NCBI RefSeq assembly: GCF_030272615.1
Contig: NC_081406.1
Location: 480,904,900 to 480,968,899, forward strand
Source: Cryptomeria japonica
Taxonomy: Eukaryota; Streptophyta; Pinopsida; Cupressales; Cupressaceae
Reading direction: 5' to 3'
DNA length: 64,000 nt
Position numbers and translations under genes: made by a program. The notes below the pieces were generated by a model. The model was not told the origin of the DNA. It was given only the letters and a program-made list of their open reading frames with translations, and made no database searches. Below are positions 47,884 to 59,314 of the stretch, piece by piece; within the stretch, counting starts at the first letter, position 1, and each line of letters starts with the position of its first letter.

Positions 47884-49056
47884 ATGGCAGAGGGACAAGA
47901 AGAAGAAGTCCCTAGAGGACCAATCACCAACATGGAATTGGCAAAGATTGTGAGAGAGTAGGCCACTACTTGCAAGGCAATGCAGAGGGAGCTAGAGAGG
48001 TTGAGAGGCAGAGTAGATGGGAAGGAAGATGGAGGCACTGGTAGTGGTGAAGAAGGGGATGAGGATGAGATCCCTATGCCGGAGGAAGAGGCGATTCCTC
48101 CTAACTAGAGGCACTTCCTTAATGCCCTTAAATCCATGGAGAGGAGAACCATGGAGCAGAAGATTGATTTGCCAACTTTCACTGGGAAGATGGGACCAGA
48201 TGTTGTGGTAGATTGGATAGACTCCCTGTCTAGTTTCTCTAAATGTGAAGACACTTCAGGACACCAGAAAGTGAAGATTGCTAAGTACAAGTTGAAGGGA
48301 GCAGCCCTAACTTGGTGGAACTTTGTCCAAGAGGAAAGAGAGAAGGACAACAAGCCCAAGGTTGTTTCTTGGAAGAGGATGGTTGCCTTAATAAAAGAGG
48401 CCTATGTACCCAAAGACTATGAAATTCAACTCCATAAGAGGAGACAAAATCTCAAGCAGAAGGAGATGGATGTGAACTTGTACAGTGAGGAGTTCCAAAG
48501 GCTATGTATGAAGTCTAAAAAAAAAGAGGAAGAAAGTGAGAAAGTTGCTTGGTACTTGAATGGATTAAGGTACAACATTCAACAAGAACTAAACCTTCTT
48601 AGCTTGGATACCGTTGGTAGATGTCATCAACTTGCCATCAAGGTGGAAGAGAAGATCAAAAGGAGACAAGAGCAGAACAATAAAGGAAGAGGAAGATAGC
48701 AGAGGGGTGGAAGAAAGTTTTTCAGAGGTAAGGGAAATGGTTTTGGAAACCAAGGTGAAACCAGTCAAGAAGGCACTAAAGGAGAGAGTAGTTCCAATAA
48801 CAATGGACGATACAATCAAAGAGGTAACTTCAGAGGAAGAAGACCACCATTTAGAGGGAGATCTCAAGGTAGAGGTCCAATTAGATGTTATAACTGCAAT
48901 CAAGGAGGACACATGGCCAATAGATGCCCTAATAAACCTACTATTTCCATGGGAGAAAGGAGAAGTAACTTGGTTTTAGAGGCTGACTGCCAAAGTGTGG
49001 CAAGGGCAAATACATACCAAAGTGTCAATACCCCTTATAGTTATGGCTACCCTTAA
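47884..49056 (+). pseudogene. Element G gag
   Basis: Starts at ATG 47884 (MAEGQEEEVPRGPITN), in the same frame as the whole polyprotein. It has a coiled Glu/Arg stretch, then a Retrotrans_gag domain (LPTFTGKMGPDVVVDWIDSL, KLKGAALTWWNFVQ, DVNLYSEEFQRLC), an Arg/Gly-rich region and a CCHC knuckle CYNCNQGGHMANRC (about 48886-48927). Stops: TAG 47959, 48106 and 48697, TAA 49054. In the family this forms the particle and binds RNA. Confidence 0.9.
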
Positions 49057-52000
49057 AGAGGTGAAGATTTGATGATTAGAAGAGCAGTAACTACTATGAA
49101 GATGTCTGATAAAGAACCCCCACATAGGAAGTCTCTATTCAAGACCACTTGAAAAGAGGGTGGAAAAGTATGCAAGGTCCTAATAGATTCCGGTTCAACT
49201 GAAAATTTTGTGTCTCTAGAGATGGTGGAGAAACTAAAGTTGAGGAGACTTCCTCATCCTTGCCCCTACAAGGTCTCATAGCTCACACAAGGACAGTAAG
49301 TTGTTGTGGAAGAGCATGCTTGGGTAGAATTCCAGATTGGAACCTATAGAGATAGGTTGATGTTTGACATTGCAAAGATGGATGCTTGCCATCTCCTATT
49401 TGGGAGACCATGGTAGTTTGATTTGAAGGCACAACATGATGGTGCTAGGAACACACATTCCATCACCAAAGATGGTAAGGTGATTGAGTTGTTACCTTTG
49501 ATGGAGAATAAGGAGGAGACCAAACAAAAGGAGGCCAAGGTGTTGGTGTTAGGAGGGAAGCAGTTCATGAAGAACATGGCAGATGAAGGCATGGTCTATT
49601 GTACCCTTATCCCTAGTCCAACAATAACAAAGGTGGAGAGGTCCGAAGAAAAGAAAGAGGACAGATTGGGGTTGATTGACCTTGTAGTGCAGCAACTACT
49701 AAACAAATACAAGGGTGTCACCTCTGATGGTATGCCAAGGTCACTACCTCCCATGAGGGACATAAACCATTGTATAGACCTTATACCTGGATCCACCTTG
49801 CCTAATAAAAAAGCATACAAGCTCACACTAGATCAAAATGTTGAGATGGCAAAACAAGTTGAAGAATTATTGGAATCCAGATTGATTGGGAAAAGTTTGA
49901 GCCCATGTGCAGTCCCTACAGTCTTGGCACCCAAAAAGGAAGGCACTTGGAGACTTTGCACTGACTCAAGAGCTATCAACAAGATTACTATCAGGTATAG
50001 GTTTCCAATGCCTAGGATTGAAGATTTATTAGATTGTTTGGGGGCTGCTAGGTATTTTACAAAGGTTGACTTAAAGAGTGGCTATCATCAGATTAGGATT
50101 AGGTCGAGAGACGAGTGGAAGACTGCATTTAAAACAAATGAGGGGTTGTATGAGTGGAAGGTCATGCCCTTTGGCTTATCTAATGCACCTAGTACCTTTA
50201 TGAGGTTAATGAATGAAGTCTTGAGGGATTTCATAGGAAAATTTGTTATAGTCTACCTAGATGACATTCTAGTTTTCAGTCAAATCAAAGGAGAGCATCT
50301 AAAACATGTAGACCTAGTCCTAAGAAGATTTTATGAAGAAAAACTAATGATCAACTTGGAAAAGTGTTTCTTTATGTAGGAACAGATCATTTACTTGGGG
50401 TTTGTAATCTCATATGGTGAGTTGAAAATGGATCAAGAAAAGGTGAGTGTCATATTATCTTGGCCTACACCTAGAACAATGAATGATGTTAGAATTTTTC
50501 ATGGCTTAGCTACCTTCTATAGGAAGTTTATAAGAGGCTTTAGCCATATTTTTTCTCCTATGCTTGATACCATAAAGGGAGGACAAAAGTGTAGGTTTAG
50601 TTGGATAGAAGAGGCAGATAACTCCTTTGAAACATTGAAGAGAAAAGTTGCAAAGAAGTCGGTCCTTGCCCTACCTGATTTCAACAAGATCTTCCAAGTG
50701 GAGTTTGATGCTAGTCACATGGCTATTGGGGCAGTGCTCAGTCAAGAGGGAAGACATATTGCCTTCTTCAATGAGAAGTTGAATGAGGCAAAGAGAAGAT
50801 ATTCATCCTATGACCTAGAGATGTATGCTCTAGTACAATCCTTGAAAAAGTGGAGACACTACTTGCTGCCAAAAGAATTCATAGTCTTCATAGACAATCA
50901 GGCCCTTAGCTTTATAAATAGTCAAGAAAAGTTGAATCATCGGCATATGAAGTGGGTAGAGACCCTACAAGCCTTTACTTTCATTCGTAAGAATGAGAAA
51001 GGGGTCAAGAATAAGGTGGCAGATGCTCTGAGAAGAAGAGTCCTAACTACAAATCAAATCCAGTTGGAGAGTGTTGGAATAGGCTCCTTGAAAGCCATGT
51101 ATGAGGATGATGAAGACTTTGGAGAGGCCTATAAGGTATGTGCTTCATTCAATCAACGGTTTCATGTTGAGTACTCTGAATTTCTGATTCAAAATGGATT
51201 GTTGTTTAAGGGTGCATAGCTATGCATACCCAAATGCTCTATGAGACTAAATATAATTAAAGAGAAACATTGTGGAGAAATGGCAAGCTATTTTGGTCTT
51301 GACAAGACACTAGATTTGGTGAAAAGGCACTATGTTTGGCCCAAACTATAGACAGATTTCAGGAGATTTATGGAGACATGTGTGATCTGCCAAAAGGCAA
51401 AGGGAAAGTTCACAAATGCAGGCCTATACCAGCCTTTACCCATCTTTTCAAGACCATGGGAAAGCATAAGTATGGATTTTGTTTTAGGATTACCTCGGAC
51501 AAGGAAAGGATATGATAGTGGTTTTGTAGTGGTGGATAGGTTTAGTAAAATGGCACATTTCTTGCCATGCAAAACCACTTGTGATGCTTCTTATGTTGCA
51601 GACTTGTTCTTCACGGAGATCGTCCAGATACATGGTTTGGCTTTGACTATAGTCTCTGATAGGGATGTGAAATTTATTGGTCACTTCTGGAGGACCCTTT
51701 GGAAGAAGCTTGGTACAAATTTATCCTTCTCCTCACCCTACCATCCCCAAACAGATGGCCAAACTAAAGTTGTAAATAGGTCACTAGGAAATCTGCTAAG
51801 GTGTTTGACTAGAACGCATGGAGAAAGATGGGATAGCATATTGTCTTAGGCAAAATTCTCCTATAATGATACACTGAATAGGAGTACCGGTAAGCCACCC
51901 TTCTAGATTGTATATGGCATCCACCCAAGGGGTGTGATGGAGTTGAGAGAGCTACCTCAAGGAGAAGCCATTAGTACAGATGGGGAAATCTTTGCTACCG

Positions 52001-52614
52001 CCATAAAGGAAATCCATGACCAAGTTAAAACTCATCTTCAATGATCTGTAGAAAGATATAAAGCTCATGTTGACATAAAGAAGAGGGGTGTTCAGTTTGA
52101 TGTGGGAGACTTGGTGTGGGTTCACTTGAAGAAGGAAAGATTTCCAAAAGGCAGATATACAAAGCTTATGCAAAGAAAGATTGGACCCTGCCAAATCTTG
52201 AAGAAATGTGGCCCAAATGCCTATGAACTTCAACTCCCACCTGATCTTGGTTTGTCACCTATCTTTAATGTATGTGACTTAACTCTTTATAAATGTAGTG
52301 TTGATGCAGGAGAAGACACAATTCAGGTTATTGCAGATGATGACATTCCCAAACATGAACCACCAAAGTTGCATAAGGTTCTAGACACTAAGTTTGCAAA
52401 GCGAACAAGGAACAAAGTCTACATGGAGTATTTGGTGGCTTGGAAAGGACAACCTGATACTGAAGCAGTCTGGCTGATAGAATAGCAGATCAAAGACCAT
52501 GGTGCAGACCTATAGGCTCTCATCTCAAGTGGACTTGAGATTTCTTCTTCTGAGGAGTATGGTGCAGGAGCACCCCTTCAAGATGATAAGTCAGACTCAG
52601 AGGAGGAAGGATAA
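49057..52614 (+). pseudogene. Element G pol: protease, RT, RNase H, integrase, chromodomain
   Basis: Same frame as gag. Protease: VLIDSGSTENFV (D-S-G). RT: CTDSRAINKIT, FTKVDLKSGYHQIR and an intact VYLDDILVFS. RNase H: VEFDASHMAIGAVLSQ. Integrase zinc region: HCGEMASYFG...CVICQKAK. Integrase core: SMDFVLGLP, TIVSDRDVKF and YHPQTDGQTKVVNR. The C-terminus has a chromodomain-like YLVAWKGQPDTEAVW, which in chromoviruses guides insertion to marked chromatin. Stops: TGA 49150, TAG 49279, TAA 49297, TAG 49414, 50377, 51217, 51349, 51847 and 51904, TGA 52042, TAG 52483 and 52513. The frame ends at TAA 52612-52614, about 50 bp inside the 3' LTR. Confidence 0.9.
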
Positions 52615-54078
52615 GGCATCAAATATGTCTTTAGTATTTTTTGTATGTGTTTCAATCATGCATTATGTGTTTGTAATAAAGAACCCCATCTTGTGAGCCA
52701 AACTCCTATTTTGGCATTTCTATAAGCCAGTTAGGACTTTTGGACAATAGGGGATAAAATGTGTGTAGGAAATAGTTATCCTAGTGGTTTTAGTTCTTCT
52801 AGGATGCTTTAGGAGTGGTTAGACTTGACCCAAGGCATTAAGAGGCAAAAGATGACATTTTGATAACTTTTGCAAAAGTTGTCAAAAGTTGTCATGGGCA
52901 ACTTTTATGCACTTTTTGCATTTTTGTTTGTTTGAACTCCTCCAATGGCTCTAACCTCTTGTTTTCGATTGAGAGTAGTTGTGGAATGGTTTATACACCT
53001 TGTGGATCCAATTACCAAGGAGAGATTGTACAGAGGAAAGCTTTGGTGACAGCAAACTAATAAAATTCTGAGTTTTTCCTATAATTTTGGAGTTTTGGTA
53101 TGGGGTACGGTATTGTACAGATTGGGATCAATTCCCAATGATTTGAATTGGTTGGAGAGGAGAGTTATCTTTTTTTTGGATTTGGTTTGAAGTTCTAGTT
53201 GTGTGTTTTTCTCCTGATATTAAAATTTTGTTGTAGGTGCCCGAAAAACCAGGGTTTACCTTGGGTTTTTCCTCCTCCATGGCCATAACTTGCAATTTAT
53301 CAATCTGAGACCCATGGTATTTGGTGAAATGAAATTATGGTCAGTGTATTCTAGGATTCCAAAAGTGTTTTTCAGGAGGAGCAAGGGAGAAGTGTGTTTG
53401 AACCGACCCTAGGTAGACATCTCTATGTGGCTACCTCGACCTTGAACAGCAAAGTTACCCTTGTATGCAAGTGGCGATGATTATAGACATGTAACCCTGG
53501 AATCTATTATGTTTTATGGTTCCCCACATACCCATGGGGTTTTAATTGCATGGTTTACTCATCTGGACATAGGTGCTTCACAAATGGAGGCCTAATTCGC
53601 CCTTTAGGATAGTCAACATCCTACCGGTTCAGACCTTTATTTGTCAGACCCTGACCCTTCCTTTTGGGGAATTGTGTAACTTCCAAAAGGGTACTTGAAT
53701 CCATAATTTTTTTCTGGGGTGTTTGGGAAATTTGAACGTAAGGTCCCTTTACCCACTAAAAAGGGCTACAAGCAAATAGGCCTATTTGTGAAGGTACTAT
53801 GGGGAATAGGGTTGAATCCTCAAAACCAGTGTTAGATCTGGTTCAAGTGAGTCATGTTTGACCCAAAACAAGTGTTCTAATGGTCCACAACCCTTGGAGG
53901 TCTCAAAGTGTATGTTGGAGCCATTTACCCAAGTTGAGTAGGTATGAGTCTTGAAGATGGTGAGATGATTGAACTAATGTTGTAGAGCCTTGTCTTGATA
54001 GGATCCTATTATTGTTTTGAGGGGTTAGTGTCATACATTTTGAGGTGTTTGGCAAGTTACAAGAATGGCTCTGCATCA
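52563..54078 (+). mobile_element. 3' LTR of element G
   Basis: TGCAGGAGCACC...CTGCATCA, 1516 bp. It matches the 5' LTR along its whole length with scattered changes. No typical long polypurine tract precedes it; the bases before it are GAGGAGTATGG. Confidence 0.9.
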
Positions 54079-54083
54079 ATGAC

Positions 54084-55656
54084 TGTTTCCATCCATATAA
54101 AACCTTCCTTAACCCACAAACCATCTTTGTATCATCTGATAGTGAAAAACCATCAAGTTGCTCAATATAAACTTCCTCATCAAGGTCCCCCATTCAAAAA
54201 TGCACACTTAACATCCATCTAATAAACCTTATAGTTTTTATGGGCAGCATAGGCAAGAAATAATCTTACAACTTCAATCCTAGCTACTGGTGCAAAAGTC
54301 TCTCCATAATCAATTTCTTCCTTCTGAGAATATCCTTTACAAACCAATCTAGCCTTATTCCTTACAACTTGACCATCCTCATTCAATTTATTCCTAAAAA
54401 ACCCATTTAGTTCCAATAACATTCTTATTTTTAGGTCGGAGAACCAAAGTCCATGTGTTATTTTTCTCAATCTGATCTAATTCTTCTTTCATAGCTTTCA
54501 ACCAATATTCATCTTTACATACCTCAATTATTGATACCAGTTCAACTTGAGAAATTAAACATACCTCATTAGTTGTCAGTCTTCTTCTTGTCATCACTCC
54601 ATTGTTCTTATCCCCAATGATATGATCTTCTGAATGATTCAATCTCACATACCTAGGAGTCCTCTAACTCTTTCTTCCTCTTCTCGGTTCTTCAGTTGCT
54701 GTAGAGTTTTTTAATACTATCGGAATGACTGGTTTAACACTCTGTTCTGGTAAAGATGCTACCGATTCAGATATAATCATTTCCACTGCCGGTTCCTTCT
54801 CATAAACTTAGATTTGACCTCTATTCAGCTCATCCACCTTGACATTAGCACTCTCCACAATTTCTAGTAATCTCTTGTTATAACATCTATATGCCTTGCT
54901 TTCATTAGAATAACCAAGAAATATGCTTCATCGCATCTAAGATCAAATTTTCCAATGATATCATCTCTCTTGATATAACATTTACTACCAAAGATTCTAA
55001 AATACTTAATTGTAGTTGCATTGCCAAACCATAATTCATAAAGTGTCTTACCGGTTTCTCCTTTGATATGTACTTTGTTGAATGTATAAACCGTTGTGCT
55101 CACTGCTTCTCTCCAGTAGATATGAGGTAGACTAGCTTCCATCATCATTGTTCTAGCAGCATCCAAGATAGTTATGTTCTTCCTTTCCACATCTCCATTC
55201 TGTTGAGGTGTTAGGGGAGCAGAAAATTGTCTCCTTATACCATGGTTCTCACAAAAGTTATTAAACTCATCGAATGTGAATTCTCCACCATGATCTAACC
55301 TCAAACATTTAATCTTCAATCCTATCTCATTTTCCACTTTAGCTTTAAACATTTTAAACTTTTCAAATGCTTCAGATTTCTCCCTTAGAAAAGTAACCCA
55401 CATCATTCTACAATAATCATCAATGATTAGCATGAAATATCTATCACCTTGAAAACTTTTAACTCTAGCAGGGCCACAAATCAGTATGAATAAGGTCAAG
55501 AACATCATTAGATTTATCTTGTATACTCCTAAAAGAGTTTCTAACATGTTTACCCATTTGACATTCTTTACATACCGGATTATAGGGCTTCACAATCTTA
55601 GGTATATCTCTAACTGCCTTAGTTGAACTGATCTTTACAATGCAATCAAAATTCAC
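54084..55656 (-). pseudogene. Element K pol: integrase and RT start
   Basis: From 55656: FDCIVKISSTKAVRD...CKECQMGK (zinc region), then the integrase core IIDDYCRMMWVTF and CLRLDHGGEF, and YFRIFGSKCYIKRDD (54864-55547). After a gap with stops, the RT start has RRLTTNEVCLISQVE (54394-54648) and [18 protein letters not shown] (54219-54470). A damaged MGDLDEEVYIEQLDGFSLSD is at about 54120-54193. It breaks at 54078 and resumes at 46317. Stops and frame changes separate the parts. Confidence 0.87.
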
Positions 55657-56144
55657 ATGAAACGGCCTTTTATACCATAGCTAACTCTCATCAATTTGTG
55701 CAATCAAACATGTCTTCTCACAAGAATCCAAATGAAATATATTACCTTTTGTTTGTGTACCGGTTTCAATCTCCAAATCAGATGTGTTAATGATTTTGCA
55801 TTTTCCATCCTTGAACTGTAATTGAAATCTCTTATCTGCCAATTATCCTACACTCAAAATATTATGCCTTAAACCTTCAACATAATAAACATTATCAGTA
55901 TTGTTCTTACCATCCAATGATATAGTTGCTTTTCCTTTGATCATACATGCTTCGCAATCTCCAAATCTAACCAGATCGCCATCAAATTAATTCAAAGATA
56001 GAAACTTCCCTTTATCTCCAGTTGTATGATGTGAACAACCACTCTCAATTACCCATTCATCCTTGTCTTCAATTTTAGAAGTGTCTTCTCTTTAGGTACA
56101 TTCTCTTCCAATGTCGTAACATCTTCCTTGATAGCTAGGAACAC
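55657..56144 (-). pseudogene. Element K protease region, heavily broken
   Basis: The minus strand shows remnants of protease and GAG-pre-integrase. Conserved phrases such as NVYYVEGLRHNILSVG and TKGNIFHLD can be read, but several stops interrupt them and the D-S-G site is not preserved in a clear frame. Confidence 0.75.
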
Positions 56145-57215
56145 CTATTCCTTCCCATTGTCGGAACCACTAGCATAGTTTTCTATCAGTTCATCATTAG
56201 AATCAGTAATGTCTTCCTCATCCTCTATGTAGCATGATTTGTCTCTATTTTTCCTATACTTATACTTGTTCTGATATCCAGGGTTAGGCTTAAAAGATCT
56301 TGTAACTCTTTCTTCAAATCTTGAATTCCTTTCAGGACATCTAGATGCAAAATGACCAATCTTGGTACATGCAAAACATTTAAAAGGTGTTTTTCCTTCA
56401 TACTTACTTCCTACCGGTCCTTTAGGTACTCTTCTAGAAAATAATGTTTCAAGTTGCTCAAACGCATCATCTTCTCTCTTCATATCATCCAATTCCTTTG
56501 CATATAAAGTTTTCCAATCTTGCTTACTGGTTGCTGATGCAGATGCATGAAAAGTTGGTTCAGTCTTCACAGCTCCAGAAGGTCCAAATTCTTCAAGCTC
56601 AAAAGAAAACAATTTCCCAACCAAGGTATCTCTGTTGACAAAAGTATTAGCCATTGTTCTCAATTTATTAATAGCAGTAGCCTTCATCTTGTTAGTCAGT
56701 GGTAGAGCTCTCAAAACTTTAGAAACAATTTCATCTTCACTCAGAGTTTCACCACAACATAACAATCTCATTTACCTTTTCCATGAATGCAGTAATCCTT
56801 TCATCTTCTTCCATCTTTGGGTTTTCATATCTCACCTAGTAACCATAAGTTTAACAATCTTCACTATAGGGTCACCTTCATTAAGAGTCTCCAACTTATC
56901 CCATATAGTCTTTCCAGATGATTTGTCAATTAATCCCATTATTTGCTGATCAGATAGTGCACACAAGATGGCTTCTCTTTCTCTACAATCATTCTCAAGC
57001 TCCTTATCAAAGTTTGTCGAAGGAGGATTGTTAGATGTCAGATTATAAGGTGTAACACCATTCTGTGTAATCTCCCAAATCTCCTTACCAAGACATCTCA
57101 GATGAGTCTCCATCTGAATCTTCCATACTATGTAGTTTGTTCCATCAAGCCTAAGAATATCTCTCCGAAAGATAGCTCCAGATGAACTAGAAGAACTTGA
57201 ACTGTTAGTTGCCAT
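56145..57215 (-). pseudogene. Element K gag
   Basis: Starts at ATG 57215 (complement), MATNSSSSSSSSGAIFRRDI, a Ser-rich leader, then capsid sequence to 56832, where it breaks. A second frame (56145-56771) holds the rest, with an intact CCHC knuckle CFACTKIGHFASRC, and ends NYASGSDNGKE. Overall order matches element A gag. Confidence 0.88.
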
Positions 57216-57259
57216 AGGATCTTCCTCAAGTGGTTAAGTTTTTTGCAGAAAGGACCAAA

Positions 57260-57271
57260 GCTCTGATACCA
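57260..57271 (-). other. Primer-binding site of element K (tRNA-iMet)
   Basis: The plus strand reads GCTCTGATACCA, exact, two bases before the LTR start at 57274. Confidence 0.92.
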
Positions 57272-57273
57272 AT

Positions 57274-58491
57274 TGTTATACAGTTCAAATAACCGGAAGA
57301 TAGCTGAGAGGGGGGGTGAATCAGTTGTCACAGATTACTAGAACATTTAGCAATTAAAACTTTAATACTGGAAGCCAAAACATTAATATCAGAATGCTTA
57401 AACCAAATATCGGAATAGCAATTAAACCAATTAAGCATAAACAATAATCAGAGAATAAATACCATCCACATGACACCAAGATTTATATGTGGAAAACCCA
57501 TTAAAGTGAAAAACCACGGTGGGAAGCCTACCCACAGTTAGATAATACTTCTGCAGTAAGTATGTGAATTACAATTGAGGGGTATGTACTTACCGGAAGG
57601 CCAACAGCCTAGAGCATACTTCTCATCACAAAAGGAGTCTCACTGACTACATAGAAATCTAGACTACAATCTGGAAGAAGGTGCAAAGATAGCATCTCCT
57701 ATGTCTGAGTACAATTTTGGTTAAGCTCAATATCGGAGGACTAAATCCTCTTCCATAAACCCAATTCGATATCCAATGATCGACCAAATCCTCTACCTGA
57801 ATGATATTACATTATTCACACATTGCATACACATATCACATTCCTATATCTTGATGATCTATAATCAGATCTTAGATCATATATATACAAACCCTCGACC
57901 ATAAATAATCAGGTCAGCCACTAGACAATAAACCAATTACAAAATTACAAAACATGTCGGCCTTAGACCAAACAAATAACATCCAACACATAAGACATCC
58001 TGGAAACACATCGAAAGGTCCAATCCACACATTACATTAAGTTGGTCCATAACCTAGATCAACCGGGACCCAATATAAGTCCACACGCTAAAGAAATGAT
58101 CTCCATCTGCTAAGTCTTGAACATGATCACCATCAGCATCCTGAATCTCCACCAAAAGTTGTGCCAACACCACTTATGCAATTCATCAAAGATCTTCATC
58201 AAAAGCTCTATCGATGAAACCCTTGCCGGTACCACAAGCCAAGCTTCCAAGCAAGTAGGATAGCATCCGATCACCAGACCAAAACCAACTTACTGAATAT
58301 GAACATTAGTATAATGAATAAGCCAATTCCATAACCAAATCATACCGGAGCATACCGGATCCAAACCAACCAGAAACTACTCAATCTACCAGGACCAAAA
58401 GGGTGCCAGTAAAGAATCCAAGATAGATAGTGTTGACATCAATGAAAAAACATCAATGCAACACATAACCAATTCCTCCAAATGGCCAACA
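57274..58491 (-). mobile_element. 5' LTR of element K
   Basis: TGTTATACAG...TGGCCAACA, 1218 bp. It has the G-run (about 57311-57317), AAACCACGGTGGG (about 57511-57523), GCCTAGAGCATACTTCTC (about 57608-57625) and TTGACATCAATGAAAA at 58433-58448. Confidence 0.88.
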
Positions 58492-59314
58492 CATCTTTCA
58501 GTTTGTCATTTGGTGTTCTTGAGCTTCGATGATAAAATAATGATGATTCTTTTTATCTGAGTTGTTGGGGTTATTGTGGTAGAATTCACGTTGCTTGTTT
58601 ATGTTCTATGATCGTGTTCTATGTGTTTTGGTGGTCCGCGTTGATCGTGGTGTGTGTTATTGAAGATTTTATTGGTCTGGTGGTATTTTTTGTGTTATGC
58701 AACATATTTGATGGTTTAGCGTGTTGTGGATGATCTTGGCAAATTATTCGATGGTGTTGCATGTTCGAGGATTTGATTTGGGTCCTTGTTATGTCCTTGC
58801 CGATATTATATTGGTCTAGTTATGGATTTATGTAGCGTGTGATGTAATTTTGTAATTAGGTTTTATGTGTTGAGTTGAACTTAAAGTTAAGGTTGATGAT
58901 TTGTATAAATAAGTGTTGTAATCATGTAAGATGTGTGTCTCTAATTGTATCAACAATCTGTAAGAGTATTGTATGTGTGAACAAGCGAATTAATCTTTCG
59001 GTAGTGGAGAAGAGCAAAGAAGTGTTGTTGTGCAGACAATGTACTTAACCAAAACTATGATCATGCATTTGGAGATGTTATTCTTTCAGTTCATGTAATC
59101 TGGATTGTTGTCCAATCTTTATATGACAATGAGCCTTCCTAGGGTTGTTTCCCTTTGTTGTTTTTTAGCAGTGAGCTCTAAGCAGTGTGCCTGAATGCAT
59201 GTGTATTCTCCATTGTAATATTTACACATAGTACTACAGTGTATCATCATATTGTGGGTAGGTTCCCACCGTGGTTTTTTCCTTCACTGGGTTTTCCACA
59301 TCAAAAATCCATGT
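58492..59314 (+). mobile_element. 3' LTR of element F, piece 3 (truncated)
   Basis: Starts with the right CATCT copy. It aligns with about 34326-35147 of the 5' LTR, including TATAAATA (58904-58911) and CCCACCGTGG (about 59267-59276). It stops at about 59314 within a CCATGTGTT phrase, about 125 bp before the expected LTR end. Confidence 0.87.

Larger units (their letters stand above)
46318..54078 (+). mobile_element. Ty3/Gypsy chromovirus G, nested in K
   Basis: A plus-strand element of 7761 bp with LTRs of 1515 and 1516 bp, a perfect tRNA-iMet primer site and a gag-pol frame ending in a chromodomain-like region. It sits in K reverse transcriptase. TGACTG occurs on both sides (46311-46316 and 54080-54085) with one extra base next to each LTR, so the target duplication is likely but not clean. 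The coding frame has no frameshift and sixteen internal stops. Confidence 0.9.
43636..58491 (-). mobile_element. Copia element K, complete but split by G
   Basis: A minus-strand Ty1/Copia element with LTRs 43636-44821 (3') and 57274-58491 (5'), a perfect target duplication, a primer site and a polypurine tract. The interior holds RNase H, RT, integrase, protease and gag in the expected order, with Gypsy G inserted within RT. Without G it is about 7.1 kb. It carries multiple stops. Confidence 0.9.
33953..59314 (+). mobile_element. Copia element F, host to solo LTRs and K, 3' end truncated
   Basis: A plus-strand Ty1/Copia element inserted in the LINE. The 5' LTR is 33953-35275. The coding region is 35332-40363, split by a solo LTR. 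The 3' LTR is in three pieces (40715-41043, 43577-43635, 58492-59314), split by H and K. The pieces add up to about 1.2 kb of the expected 1.32 kb; roughly the last 125 bp are missing at 59314, so no right-hand target duplication can be seen. Confidence 0.87.
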
